64,000 nucleotides of DNA from Mermis nigrescens (lineage: Eukaryota > Nematoda > Enoplea > Mermithida > Mermithidae): contig JAVLUZ010000145.1 of NCBI GenBank assembly GCA_036768485.1, positions 777,448 through 841,447 of the forward strand, written 5' to 3'. This document shows positions 23,395-35,060 of this stretch, in pieces; the stretch's first letter is position 1; each line of letters starts with the position of its first letter. A model generated the notes under the pieces. The model searched no databases and was not told the origin of the DNA. It saw only the letters and a list, made by a program, of their open reading frames with translations. A program made the position numbers and the translations under genes.

Positions 23395-24413
23395 GGAATC
23401 ACGACAATTGGTAGGAAGTCAATTGGGAGTACGACAATTGGTGGTACGACATTTGGTAGGACGTCAATTGGTAGGGTGCGACAATTGGTAGGGTACAACA
23501 ATTGGTAGGATGCGGTAATTGTTAGACTGGCTCCCCTACCGTGTTTCATTTATCACAGAACGTTTTCCGAAAAGTTCAAGCTGCAGGTCTACAACAACAA
23601 TATGCTAATGATGCTGAATTTGCATTAAAAATTCGCATGCTCCCTGCTTTTTCGGGAATATTTTGATTTACTCATGGAGGATTTTCCACGTGAGGCAGAA
23701 CCGATTGCAGATTATTTTGAACATACATATATAGGTAGAATTCGACGAAACCGGCCAGGGGAAGGAATTTTCGCTTTGAACGTTTGGAATAACTTTGAAA
23801 GAGTTCTTAACAATCTGCCACGATCAAATAATTCAGTTGAAGCCTGGCATCGTCGCTTTCACTGCGTCGTTTGTTGCGATCACCCGACGATTTGGTGTCT
23901 GATTAGCGCACTCAAAAGCGAACATGCCTTTTTTGAACGTAGAGTCGAACAGTTGTTAGCTGGTCAGCAAGAACCAAGGAAAAAGAAATATGTGGACCTT
24001 GATAAGCGCATAAAATCAATTGTAGAAAAATTCGCCGAAAAACAACCATTTCATTTTCTTCGTGGCATTGCATACAATTTGTCATAGCATTTTCCATTTT
24101 GATCGGTATGTTTCATTTCCTGTATGCAAATGAGTTTTCGTATGCCTACGCATATTATGTAAATAAAAAAGCAGCAGCTAGCAAAAAAGTAGGTCATATA
24201 ACTATTAACTTGAAAGTTGCAGGTATATTTGGAAAATAAAACCATTACACAGTAGGAACATTCGTTGGCATAAGACAGTAATATCCTACTAGTGTCGCAT
24301 CCTACCAATTGTCGTACCCTACCAATTGTCCTACCCTACGAATTGACGTCCTACCAAATGTCGTACGACCAATTGTCGTTCTACCAATTGACTTCCTACC
24401 AATTGTCGTACCC
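23395..24413 (+). mobile_element. MULE (Mutator-like) element with iterated ends
   Basis: A 9-bp duplication TTGGGATAA flanks it (23386-23394 and 24414-24422), the size typical of Mutator-like elements. Each end is about 115 bp of degenerate direct repeats of 'acgacaattggtagg', and the two ends are inverted to each other. The interior holds the C-terminal part of a MULE transposase. At 1019 bp it cannot encode the full enzyme, so it would need one supplied elsewhere. Confidence 0.9.
23543..24086 (+). pseudogene. MULE transposase, C-terminal fragment
   Basis: The first frame reads FHLSQNVFRKVQAAGLQQQY then ALKIRMLPAF. After a one-base shift near 23652 it continues through DYFEHTYIGRIRRNRPG, then PRSNNSVEAWHRRFH and HPTIWCLISALKSEHAFFE, and stops at 24086. 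FHxSQxVxRK-xxxxGL and the NSVEAWHRRF-HPxIWxxIxALxxE arrangement are signatures of insect MULE transposases after the catalytic core. The conserved helix ends before any FLYWCH domain would be seen. About two thirds of the usual length is missing upstream. Confidence 0.75.
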
Positions 24414-24488
24414 TTGGGATAAGGCGAGCGATTTCCGGGGTTGAGTAAGTCGAAATTCTCCGCAAAAGGACGGTCAGCTACGTAGGAC

Positions 24489-24748
24489 CACACCTGAGCG
24501 TAAGGGAGGGTATGCACCCCCCAAACCAAAATACTCCCCCCACCCCAGAAATCAAAATAAGCCCTAGAATTCAATTTTTAAAATTTTTTTTGTTTTTTTT
24601 TGCAATTTTTGATGCTAATGGATAGTGCTCGATGAGAAACGCTGAAAAATGGTGTATTTGACCATACCACCATTTTTAAGGCCATTTTTTGTCTTTTGAA
24701 AAATCTCGCACCCCCCCCTCCCCGGAATTTTGGTGCTGCCCACGTATG
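24489..24748 (-). mobile_element. R1 MITE with perfect target duplication
   Basis: Starts CACACCTGAGCG and ends GCTGCCCACGTATG. An exact 8-bp duplication CGTAGGAC flanks it (24481-24488 and 24749-24756). The interior carries the usual 'gatagtgctcgatgagaaac' stretch. Confidence 0.92.
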
Positions 24749-24756
24749 CGTAGGAC

Positions 24757-25326
24757 CGAGGATATCGAGGCCGTCGGTTTTGAGGGTCATATTGGTCGGC
24801 ACGTGACCTAGAATCTCTAGCAACCTGACCAGCGCTAAGATAAGAGTAGCCCAAGTGTTCAGGTAAGCCCCGAAGATAGGTTATCCGCCATCATCTCATG
24901 CTGCTATGTAAGTATGGAAGGCAGTGGGTGCGCATAACTTATAGCTGCAGCCTGCAACCCCTAGAATTGTCAATTTTTCGAAAAGATTGTACCTAGTTAA
25001 ACGTTTTTATCTCATTTTTGGCTCAGAGGTCTCAAATTTTCAGGCGCTTAGCGCCATACATACATTTTTCTTCAATTTACACGACTTTTTCTACTTTTTT
25101 CATTATTTTCGTTTTTATGTTCCAAAAACAATTGTCATTGCCCAAAGGTCAGAAAGCAGTGTTTTCGATCATTCTCATACTTCGTTTTAGGGGGCATGTG
25201 CCTCCCTATACCACCCTGGATGGGGCCTAAATCGAAACAGGCGTTATTTTGGCGCGTGGGCTTCTCTTAATTCTGAGTTAAAAAGCTATGGTTTTTTAGG
25301 CCTGATTACAGTAAACAGGTTGTACC
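24757..25326. other. No recognisable gene
   Basis: The only structure seen is the palindrome AGGCGCTTAGCGCC near 25043. The rest is AT-rich. Confidence 0.4.
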
Positions 25327-25335
25327 TTAAAATAC

Positions 25336-26687
25336 GGTCTAGGACGTTTGGGCGCGGCCGCTTTGGCGCGGCCATTTTGGCGCAGCCGTTTTGGCGCAAG
25401 GACATTTTGGCGCAGGACTGCTCTGGCGCGGCCGTTTTGGCGCGGCAATTTTGGCGCGGCCGTTTTGGCGCAAGGACGTTTTGGCGCAGCCGTTTTGGCG
25501 CAGTCATTTCGGCGCAACTCTTTTTGTGTAATTTGATGACAAAATTTAAATGTCTGATTACGACAAACATGGACAGCTATCTAAGGCGTTTTCTACAGAC
25601 CAGCTCATTTTTGCATCATGGGAATAGTGAAAATTATGGGGTCTTTATACGCGGACTTTTTTGAAAATAAAAATAAATGGAAAATTTGATAAATGAGTCA
25701 AAAACAATACTTTCTGGTGGTTGTAATTAGACGCTGGTTAGCGTTAAAAATGGGAAATTGAATAGAAATTGGAATTCGAGATATTCCAATTTGATGTGAC
25801 AAATATGGGATTCTGGAATCTGCAAAATGTTCTTCTGATTTTTCTGGTACGAAAAGCTTCTAGCTCACATGTGACTCGCATGTTTCGTGACTCAGAAAAT
25901 TAAGTTAAGACAAGAAAAGCTATTTTCAACGTTTGTTCGTATAATGGTGCATTGGAGAGAAGCGTGAAACTTCCTGCGAATTCTCTGATATAATTCCATT
26001 CACCTCACTCATCGCTGATTCATTTTCACATACACTCATACATCTATAGTCTGTTCCATTCCAAACGGCCCATTTTCGTTAATGTCTTATTACTGCATTA
26101 TTTTTCCACAGCACAAATGGGTTCATTAATTATACTCTCCTAGCGGCTGGTTGCTTTAAACTCTTCTTGCTGATGTTTAATGTGCTTTGCTTAACATGTG
26201 GCACATCAAACGAACTGCTGCAACAATCCTAAAGCATGAAAACAGTAATAAATTGTGAATCGAAAATGGGCTGTTTGGAATGGAACAGACTATAGTCTTG
26301 CAATTCACTTTGAAAAAATTCCGCAGAAACTTCCCTGAATACCGAACATGAGTTGCTTGTTTTGCATGATTTTAATATTCAATCGTGTAAAGCTTGAGAA
26401 TTTGAGGAGTCAGGCTCCAAAAAAGTTTTGAAAAAGTGACTTTAAATGATTCTGTACTGTGTATGCACGTGGTGTGTATGCAATGAACGCGTCTGTCCTC
26501 TTTCGCCAAAATGGCCGCGCCAAAATGGCTGCGCCAAAACGTCCCTACATGAGGAGGATACTGTTTCGCCAAAACGGCCGCGCCAAAGCAGTCCTGCGCC
26601 AAAATGTCCTTGCGCTAAAACGGCTGCGCCAAAACGGCCGCGCAAAATGGCCACGCCAAAGCGGCCGCGCCCAAACGTCCCATTCCA
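25336..26687. mobile_element. MULE-like foldback element with GGCGC arrays
   Basis: Each end is about 170 bp of tandem units of the form 'cggccgttttggcgc', with 'aaggac' variants. The right end is the inverted copy. The outermost 14 or so bases are GGTCTAGGACGTTT and AAACGTCCCATTCCA. Flanks TTAAAATAC (25327-25335) and TTAAAATAT (26688-26696) match at 8 of 9. The 9-bp duplication and iterated long ends resemble the MULE at 23395. No transposase sequence is inside. A small inverted-repeat element is nested at 26047-26292. Confidence 0.75.
26047..26292. mobile_element. Small TIR element inside the foldback
   Basis: Inverted ends of about 35 bp start TAGTCTGTTCCATTCC and include 'aaacggcccatttt'. 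TA lies outside both ends, which suggests a Tc1/mariner-like target. The interior is AT-rich and non-coding. Confidence 0.7.
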
Positions 26688-26718
26688 TTAAAATATGTCG
26701 GCATGCATACTTGATCAC

Positions 26719-27619
26719 TAGTGTTGTAAAGGATAAGAATTTTTTGCAAGATAAAAGATAGAGATAAAGTTGAAATTTTAAAATCTAGAGATAAAGATAA
26801 AGATAAAGGTAAAAATTAAGAAAGATAAAGATAAAGATAATTTGCAAGATAAAGGAACTAAAAAGATAAAGATAAAGATGAAGTGTGCATATGTAAATAT
26901 GGTCATCTGGACCCAGGATAATGATGTTTGTGAAGTGCAATAAACGAGAGTGGTTGATGTAAAGCAGCCAACTGAATGCCCTAATTTTTACACCTGAGAT
27001 CAAAGAGGTGATAGGCATTAAGCACACATAAATGTAGGTTTGGGGTTTTACCCGAGGTATCTGACTAACCCACGTACTGCTATTACTGGCAGACCACTTC
27101 TTTCTTATCACAAGCATCAAAACCCTGCTCTGTGCTCCTGTACAAAGTATACATAGTCGCAACAGTTATTGATTTTTCCAAACTTCTATATGTTTCCTTG
27201 GCTTGGACTTAGACTAACTTGGGTGCTGGTAGTAGTACTCCCGCTTAGATCGGTATCACTCCCGCTTACTTAGGTTGATATACAGGCATTAGTTTACATT
27301 GCATGCCATAGGGTTTAAACAATCGGTTTCTTTTCTTTCCTTGTATTTCAATAAAACTTGAATGCGTTTGGATGTATTTCACGTCAAAACTGCATTTTGG
27401 ATTACATGCTAACTTATGTAGATACTTTATCTTTTTTGCAAGATAAATTCCTATCAAAAAGATAAAGATAAAGATAAAGATAGCCTGTGATTTTTCCAAA
27501 AGATAAAGATAAAGATAAAGCTAAAGATAAAAAAATTGTCAAGATAAAGATAAAGATATCTTTATCTTTATCTTTATCTTGCTAAAAAGATAAAGTTAAA
27601 GATATCTTTTACAACACTA
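26719..27619 (-). mobile_element. hAT-type MITE, second copy
   Basis: Opposite-strand copy of the element at 2426-3275. Ends TAGTGTTGTAAAGGATA and its complement are flanked by an exact 8-bp duplication TTGATCAC (26711-26718 and 27620-27627). It carries GATAAA arrays at both sides and the same central blocks ('cacctgagatcaaagaggtg'). The long open frames in it come from the arrays and are not genes. Confidence 0.92.
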
Positions 27620-27627
27620 TTGATCAC

Positions 27628-28096
27628 AAATTTTAATTTATCTGACTTCGAACAGAAAACTTTCATCAGCAGACACCTATGTATGCTAGAAAGACTATGT
27701 TGTAAGTGTACATACGTCAGCAGTTTTTTTAAGCGCCACTGGGTTAACTATATTGAAAAAGCCATGGTTTAACCCTATTTCATGTTGAGTTAGAGTTAAC
27801 CTGACAACAATACTTTTGACACGTTATTTTGTGCTATTTTTGGCTTAGACACCCCCGCCAAATTGGTGTTGACCCCCCTCCCCAAAATAAGAAGGCCAGC
27901 TACGTGACTGGCCAAATCGTCCCATTTTGGAAGCATATCCAGCGCCTATCAATCATATTTCAAAAACTTGTGCTCTATAAAACCATTGGATCATAAAATA
28001 TAAAAGCGCGAGTCATGAAATACATAGCTACTGTAATCCGGTATATCAAAATCATTCATTCAACTGTAACGTTTAAGGCAATCATGTCCCCATATG
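27628..28096. other. No recognisable gene or repeat
   Basis: Spacer between a hAT-type MITE and a T element. The C-rich patch near 27850-27880 looks like R1-type sequence but is too short to call. Confidence 0.35.
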
Positions 28097-28594
28097 TATA
28101 GTCAGTTTCATTTAACCGAGAGATTTTTCAGCAAATGTTTTCGGAGCTTACAGTAACCCTTTTTTCTTACTTACTGTAGGTCGCTAGATCTCACTAGCTA
28201 CGTAGTAAAGGAAGGTGGTTCAACAACATTTTTGCGACATAATTTATTCTCGTTTCCAATTATCTATTTTTACATAGCATTCAATTATCCTAAGTTGACA
28301 CTTTTAACACATGTGTTAAGAATGTCGCGAACTCCCGTCTCACTGGTAAAACCTCTGCTTGTAGTCGAAGCAACCCCGGTCCAATTCCAGCCGGTAGCTT
28401 TTTGTTTAGCGCACTTACTGTAGTATGTCCCAGCACTGATTAAATGCCTAAATAAAATTTATATGGCGAATGAGTGCATTAAAAATGGAAGAATTCCCGC
28501 CACTCGCCCTCACTGAGCTGATCTGATAAATCACATGTTTACTGAAGCCCGTAAAAAATTGACTAAAAAGCTCTCGAATAAATGAAATAGACTG
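28097..28594 (-). mobile_element. T element, copy 1 (TIRs around a tRNA-like core)
   Basis: Both ends read roughly TATAGTCNGTTTCATTTA, in inverted orientation, followed by CGAGAG and a T-rich stretch. The minus-strand copy aligns over about 420 bp with 62926-63352, including 'ctcagtgaggg'-like, 'tttttaatgcac'-like and 'agtgtcaactta' stretches. Inside, at 28330-28400 on the plus strand, is a tRNA-like region. Two unlinked copies share both the TIR and the tRNA-like region, so they moved together. Confidence 0.6.
28330..28400 (+). other. tRNA-like region in T element
   Basis: The sequence has an A-box-like stretch (GTCTCACTGGTAAAAC), a 5-bp stem TGCTT/AAGCA around a 7-base loop, and a B-box-like GGTCCAATTCC. 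The B box lacks the usual GGTTCGA core, and the acceptor arms do not pair. It is therefore not a working tRNA, but it does look tRNA-derived. The corresponding part of copy 2 (63120-63195) has a canonical B box. Confidence 0.4.
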
Positions 28595-29439
28595 TTTCAA
28601 CACAATCGAGCAATTGGTCCACGCACAAGATATACATTTAAGCGTTTTAAAACATACAGACGCCTAAAGCATATAGGTACGTCAATTGTAATGCTTTTTA
28701 GCGATATGCCCACTATATTTCAGACATTCGAGCTCAATAGATTATTGACTCACAAGCTGAATATGCATTATGCTACATTATACCTGATGCATTGGTTCAA
28801 TATGTACCTATATTTAGTTCATACTTATCCGTCCTATGTACAAAATTTCGGCTTTGACGTATCTGCAATGAACAATAGTTGCAAATTATATTGTTAACCT
28901 ATCTATTAGCCAATCAAGTTCACTTTAAATTTACAGTGCACAATGATTTACACACATTCTTTATGATTCTCCTCAGTTGTTATTTTAACATTGTGCTGTG
29001 CGGTGGTTTATTCCATGGTCTCCCTCCATCAAATTGGACGTCCGGAAAGTCAGGTTAGATTTTCAAAAAATTACAATTTTCAATCACATGTTGTATAGGA
29101 AAGTGGGAAATTGTGGCAAATATATATGTTAGATGAAAGTTGTTTCTATGCTAGATGCAAAGTGAATCGGACCAAACCTGAAACCCAATCAATATCAAGC
29201 TAATTATCCCAAGTAGTTAACCAGCACTTACCCATGATTAGAGGCGTAACTAGCCGAGAAGATGCCCTGGCCCCATTTCACAGAATAAACAAATATTTTT
29301 ATTTTTCACAATGATCCCAGAAGAAATTAATTAAACCTTTATGAAATATAATGAAAAGGCGCAACAGGTTTTTAATACACGGTTGAACTTCGGGAGACAA
29401 AACTTTCCTGCGCTTTGCGCCGATTTATTGTTTCAGGTA
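28595..29439. other. No recognisable gene
   Basis: AT-rich. The 68-codon frame at 28691-28897 has no family signature and no supporting context. The palindrome TGCGCTTTGCGCC lies near 29410. Confidence 0.4.
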
Positions 29440-29870
29440 CACACGTTCCCATAGGGGTGAGCAGGGGTATTATCCCCACCTTAGGGTCCGAGACTTGAAT
29501 CGCTGTCATACGATTTTAAGCAATCAAACATTTTCTGCTTGATTTATGGGTGCAAAAGCAGCGAATGTATATAAATTTTTCGGCGCTTCGCGTCAACTAA
29601 TACATTTCTGTTTTGTTTGAACTTAAAATGATCTGAAAAGTCTGAATTTTCGATGAATTCTTTTATTTTCTTCTTATAGGAGTGACGAAACTAGTCAGAA
29701 TGGGACAAAAAGTATTTAAAAATGCACTTTTTAATATTAAAACAAGCTGTTTAGGATGCTTTAACCATTTTTCATATTTATTTGCAAAAAAGGCCAGACT
29801 CTAAATTTAGTGGTCCTAGATTTTGGGATTTCACCCCTCCCTGAACTTCCGACCTTTGGAAACTATGCTT
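29440..29870 (+). repeat. FD repeat, distal part only
   Basis: Starts at 'cacacgttcccataggggtg' and runs through 'tattatccccacctt', 'gggtccgagact', 'gttttcaat'-poor AT-rich DNA and 'tttgggatttcacccctcc'. The same order occurs at 34729-35060, at 42165-42300 (start only) and in reverse inside 12423-15058. The proximal part, with a faint coding trace at the other two places, is absent here. Confidence 0.55.
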
Positions 29871-29939
29871 AGCGAATAAGCATGTCACTGAGCATGATCA
29901 TTCTAAGTGTCAAAGTTCAGGTAATACACACATTAAATT

Positions 29940-30500
29940 GGTATTAGTTCGGTACGTTGACACCCCTTATATTTTTCACAATTTTTGAAAAAATAGGTAA
30001 TAAAATACTTTCTGGGTAAATCGCATACGTAGATTCCGAATTTGGCATTGGTTTTATTTTTAGACTGACCTCTGAGTAACTATGTGGGTGACCAGAGGTC
30101 ATTTTCGAAATACTCGGTTTACCCAGAAAATATTTCATTTCCTATTTTTTTATTTTTTTCAAAAATTGTGAAAATTTTGAAAAAAAGTCAAAAGTGACCA
30201 CTGATCACTCATATTTCGGGGTCAACCTAAAAATAAAACTAATCAAATTCAGAATGTATTGACCATTCGTGATTTCCAAGAAAAAAACATATTTGTTTTA
30301 TTCAATTCACCAAAAGTTTGAAAAAAATTCGAAAATGACCACTGGTCACTCACATAGTTCCTCAGAGGTCAGTCTGAAAATTGAACCGATGCCAAATTCG
30401 GAATCTACGTACTCGATTTACCCAGAAAGTATTTTATTACCTATTTTTTTCAAAAATTGTGAAAAATATAAGGGGTGTCGACGTACCGAACATAATACCC
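29940..30500. mobile_element. Foldback element with perfect 8-bp duplication
   Basis: The arms are inverted for about 190 bp each, starting GGTATTAGTTCGGTACG on the left and ending CGTACCGAACATAATACCC on the right. The exact duplication ATTAAATT flanks it (29932-29939 and 30501-30508), which suggests a hAT-type origin. Both arms encode similar short frames ('EVSLKI.PMPNSESTY') only because they are copies of each other. The middle is unique AT-rich DNA. Confidence 0.85.
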
Positions 30501-30508
30501 ATTAAATT

Positions 30509-31333
30509 TATTATCGGTTTTCAACAGCTGTTAAGCGTTATCAGGCGCATATAACTTTGTATGATTTACGAGTTAAAAGGGCTTTTGTCAAAATCGATTC
30601 GCAAAAATCAGGCTACAAGTGCACCTTAGAATTCTAATGCAGTTTTGCCACTCAGCAACAAGGAAGTTATCATAATTACTTCGTTAAGGCTGTAGGCTAT
30701 CAATGCTTTGTATTCATGCTTTAGATTGTGCGAAATGGATTAATATAAAATTGAGTATCAGCGCTTCAGTGACGAGGGAAACGGATGAAGCCTCGGTGAT
30801 TGCTCCTACGGTCAGCACGAGTACTCAATCAGAAATGGAACGATAAGAAGGACAAACGTCTGCTAGCTTTTACAAGCCTATGTCAGGCATCAAAGGCTAA
30901 ATTTTTTATTTCGACTCGTGAGTTTCTAATGTTTGAAAATTTCCAACTTTTTAATATTTAATCTTCCTTAATGTAATAATCTTATTCATTTTTTGATAAT
31001 GCACGAGCGTACTCTTCAATACATTTATATTCTTGTTCTGTAAATATGCTTGGGGAAAATAAGCAAAGGTCTCACTAACTGTAGTCATTGTTGAAATTTT
31101 TTCGAACCGAATTTACGAATAGTTACACTGAAAGTTTTTGCAAAATCGTTTCTGTTGTTCTCTGAATCATTCTATGACTAGATAGATTTTTTTATGACAA
31201 TCTAATCACAAATTAAAATAAAGTTAGATATCCTAAAGATATGGGCGATATGGACATATGCCAGTCTTGCATTGAATTAAGTCTGGAAAAACCTACTGTT
31301 GAACTCGGATAAAATGGCCAGGGACCTCTTCAA
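30509..31333. other. No recognisable gene or repeat
   Basis: AT-rich spacer with no supported feature. Confidence 0.4.
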
Positions 31334-31530
31334 CACGCGCGGGCGTCGAGGTAGTGGGGGTACGTACCCCCTAAAATACCGAAATACCCTCCCAGAATTC
31401 ACTTTCTAAAATTTTTTTCGCAATTTTTGATGTGTATGGATAGTGCTCGATGAGAACCGTTGAAAAATCAACTCTTTTCGCCATGCCACCATTACCAATA
31501 CCATTTTTGATTTAACTTTTTAAACGTTTT
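31334..31530 (-). mobile_element. R1 MITE, right end decayed
   Basis: Starts CACGCGCGGGCGTCG and carries the G-rich block and 'tggatagtgctcgatgaga'. The far end fades after 'accattaccaat', and the terminal CCCACNTATG is not found. No duplication could be matched. Confidence 0.7.
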
Positions 31531-33335
31531 TCTAGAGATATCCTATTATTCAATCGCAAAACAAGGCTAAAAGTTTTATTGTAAATAAACAAATTATTTA
31601 AAAACTACTTTACTTCTATGCGATCGCCATTTACCTTAATCTAATACTGAAGACATTCCTTGCATCCAGCATTTTCTTTATTCTCATCTCCATAGTAAGC
31701 CCTTCGATATCCAATTTAATGCAATAAGAAAAATCATAATTGCTGACAGGTTAAAAAAGAATCGAAAAATTCGAATAAATTGAACAAAATACAGTCAAAA
31801 ATGAGTAAATGACATAACGCGAAGCGCCGAAAATTTGTCACTCGTGAGGAAGTAAATATCTAAAAACGCTTTCAAAAGCTCCGTTTCTGTGAATTTTCAG
31901 AATATTTTACGAAACTTTCGGAAAATCGCGAATTCTTGGGTAGCGGCAATGAAAAAATTTCTGGGAGCAGTTGAAAACTTTCCCGGTGGCTTAACCCCCT
32001 AACCCCTGGATCATGTATGTAAATTTTAAAGTATTATACTCTTAACATTTATCAATCTTTATGCATTCTTCGGTCTGCATATGTATGATCATTATTTGAC
32101 GATTTATTCTAGTGTTGACTAGGCATCCTTGTCTGTAAATTCAGCATCATCATGTTTTCAAAGATACTGGTCAATTATTTCGAATCCTCTGTATATTTTG
32201 TCGGTTTTCGAATACATAAGTAGATATTTCTGTAAAACATAGTTGTGCTTATATTATCAAACAGCTGTGGTTGAATCAGCTGACTTGTTTGCTATGAAAT
32301 AGCAGTTGAATTGAGAAAACACTTTTTATTCCATAAATTACACTGTGCTTTTGAGCATCAGAAGAAAGTACAGCCACCTAAACTCCTTGAACATATATAG
32401 TTCATACCACGTGCCAAATAACATTTTGCTCCCCCCGACGGCAATTAAGTGAAAACAACCTGAAGTCTATTATATATCAATTTGTTCAGAATCCAAAGCA
32501 GACTTGATACATCTATAATCAGTAGCCTGTGTGCCCATCATTCGCTTTCAAAACTTCGTTGAAATGGATTATGTAAGAACAATAAATTTTCAAACAAACC
32601 AATATAGAATTTCATAATTTTTTCTGAAACAGTATTCAAATAACGATCAGAACCTTGTTCCTGTGACATCAGACGTTCAACTCTAACTTCCACATTCGCT
32701 TCAATGTTTTCAGCAACATTCAGACAGGTGGAGTTTCTAGGTCAAGTGTCATTGGCCCAAAAATCAATCTTGCTGGAATTTTTAATATTTTTTAGCCACC
32801 CTCTCCCTGCGTACGACCATGCTCTGGACTAACTTTCGTGCGATATTTTTTATTAATAAATCAGGTTCCTGCTCCGCGAGCCTATCAGAAAGCAGTGCAT
32901 GATTTGATCAATTGTGCTCTGATCTTTGTTGTCATAGGTTCCTGCCATTAATACTCAATTTCACTTTAATATGTGGTTACATTCAAAATTGAATTTCCTA
33001 CAAAACAGTGCAAAAAATATATTATAGTGTTTATCCGTAAAGCTACATTGGGGGATCAAAAAGGTTATTTGGCAGTCCGTGTGAATATAAAGGGTAAACG
33101 GGGATTCTCCACGGCTCAAAGTGGTTTATCCACTCCATCGGTTTTTGGGAAAGTTTATATTTTTAGCCTGTTTTAGGTGTTTTTTGGCCTTTAAGGCCAA
33201 AATGAGGTCATGTACCCCTAAGAAAAAACCGCGGTCCTTACCAAAATTTTTGAGCCATAACATGTATTGTAACTCGTGAGCGAAAATTCGAAAATTAGTC
33301 AAAAAAACTTGGAAACGTCGCTGAGCTTGGGAAAT
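31531..33335. other. No recognisable gene
   Basis: AT-rich. The palindrome GCGAAGCGCCG lies near 31820. The open frame at 32973-33176 has no motif, and it is followed by low-complexity DNA. Confidence 0.4.
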
Positions 33336-33339
33336 TTAA

Positions 33340-33762
33340 CCCTCCTGTTACCAAGGGGTCACGCACCCTAGTGTTACCAAGGTCTAGATCGAAAATCTAG
33401 TCATTAGGGGAGATAACAAAAATGAATAAAAATACATATTTCTGGTAGCCAAGAGCATGAGAAATTCAAAAATGTCATGGAGTTCGCACAAAACTGAAAA
33501 CCAATTGAAAAAAACGTATTTGAACATTCAAAAATGTGTAAGAAATACGATCTGCAACACGCGTAACACATGTTATAAAATCATGAAATCAAGCTTCTCT
33601 AATAAAATATAGGTCAATACGTTTTCTTTTGCTCAATAAAACATGTGCTGCAGTGAAAAAAGAGGGTACTGAGAAGCTTGCCACATAAGAATTTATGGCC
33701 TTACAGTAAACTGCAAAAAACAGGCAACTAGATTACGGATCTAGAGCTTGGTAAAAGTAGGG
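33340..33762. mobile_element. piggyBac-type MITE, complete
   Basis: Flanked on both sides by TTAA (33336-33339 and 33763-33766). The terminal inverted repeats are CCCTCCTGTTACCAAG and the complement of CCCTACTTTTACCAAG. At 423 bp it has no coding capacity. The copy at 75-480 shares its whole length except the left end. Confidence 0.85.
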
Positions 33763-33766
33763 TTAA

Positions 33767-34148
33767 TGAAATATTATTCCTAATTGTATATTTGTCTACA
33801 TTCTGTCCAATTTTATGTCATAATTGAATTAAAATTTCAAGACTAAAGCTAAAAGTACATTTTAATTAATAGCGAACAGCATTTAGCTAGCTAGGACTCG
33901 AACATAAATCCCAATTCAGATGAAGAATGTCTAAAATTTATGCAAAAAAGATGGAAATTATATTCACGTCAAATTATGTATATATGTCTTGAGCAATTTT
34001 GACGCTTCAAACAATTTTTGATTTTTTGCTTTACTGAAACCAAATTTTATCAAGTGACGCTTGAAGGGACCATTCTTCGAGCTGTGTTTTGCACCCCGGT
34101 CAGGAAATTCTTGTTACTGGCCTGATCATCCATAATTTAAAAAAAACA
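33767..34148. other. No recognisable gene or repeat
   Basis: AT-rich spacer, nothing supported. Confidence 0.4.
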
Positions 34149-35060
34149 CTTTACGGGCATGATATAAAGAAGTCAGGGAGAAAGCTTCACCTGCACTAAG
34201 GTCAACACATTGTATGGCATGATTAACGAAAAGTATGTATGTATGTATGTATGGATCAATTTTTCTTTATAGGCCTGCTGAAACAACAGTGGTGGCCATC
34301 TAATATAGATCAGCTGTTGCAAACAATGACTGTGTTGTCATTGAATCAGATGGGATGACGTCACATTGGAAAAAAAGCTACAAATTTCAACGTCACTTAT
34401 AAAAATATCTAACGTTTTGTATACACATGTTTTCATAGGGGGTGAGGGGGTATTACCATACGTGGGCAGCACAAAAATTCTGGGGGTGCAACATTTTTGA
34501 AGGTCAAAAAAATTGCCTTAAAAATGGTGGTATGGCGATAAAAACACCATTTTTCGACGTTTCTCATCAAGCACTATCCATTGGCATCAAAAAAATAGCG
34601 AAAAAAACGAAAAACAATTTTCAAAAATTGAATTCTGGGGGGGGGTATTTTTGATTTCTGGGGGGAAGTATTTTGGTTTTCTGGGGGGTGTATACCCCAA
34701 ACCCATAACACCCAGGTGTGGGTATTACCCTTCCTCAGAGTCCGAGACTCAAATTACTGTTAGACGATTTTGAGCTATGTTGTTTACCAATAAAATACCT
34801 AGAATTAAGTTAAAATTATCTGAAAAGTCAACACTTTCGATTAATTCTTATATTTTTTACTTACAAGAGTAATGAAACTAGTCTGAACTTAACAAATATG
34901 TAGTATTAAAAATGATGTTTTTCACATTAAAACATGTTATATAGGATGTTTTAGCCATTTTTCATATTTGACCTGCAAAAAGCTAGAATTCTGAATTTAG
35001 CGGTCCCAAATTTTTGGATTTCAGCCCCTTGAAATTTCTACCTTGGGAACCATAACAGCG
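34149..35060 (+). repeat. FD repeat with coding trace, split by R1
   Basis: The first part (34149-34456) aligns with 41898-42170: 'gggcatgatataa', 'gagaaagcttcacctgcact' and 'acaacagtggt'. Despite frameshifts both keep similar residues: ESFTCT, then MINxK, RPxxTTVVA, YRSA and SDGMxSH. The second part (34729-35060) matches 29440-29870. A microsatellite (GTAT)n lies near 34233-34256. R1 (34457-34720) is inserted between the parts. I do not recognise the protein. Confidence 0.5.
34457..34720 (+). mobile_element. R1 MITE with perfect target duplication
   Basis: Starts CATACGTGGGCAGC and ends CCCAGGTGTG. The exact 8-bp duplication is GGTATTAC (34449-34456 and 34721-34728). It splits the FD repeat. 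Confidence 0.92.

Noticed and set aside
25345..25515. Regular short repeats that could suggest a CRISPR array
   Set aside because: Units are degenerate with no distinct spacers, they have an inverted partner array at 26505-26680, and a 9-bp target duplication surrounds the whole. It is a MULE-like foldback element in eukaryotic DNA.
26785..27162. A 125-codon minus-strand open frame rich in I, F and L
   Set aside because: It runs through GATAAA hexamer arrays of a hAT-type MITE, and the composition explains the lack of stops. The frame is not shared with the other copy as a protein.
32973..33176. Open frame of 67 codons before the piggyBac-type MITE
   Set aside because: No family signature and no neighbour of interest. 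It is of a length expected by chance in 64 kb.
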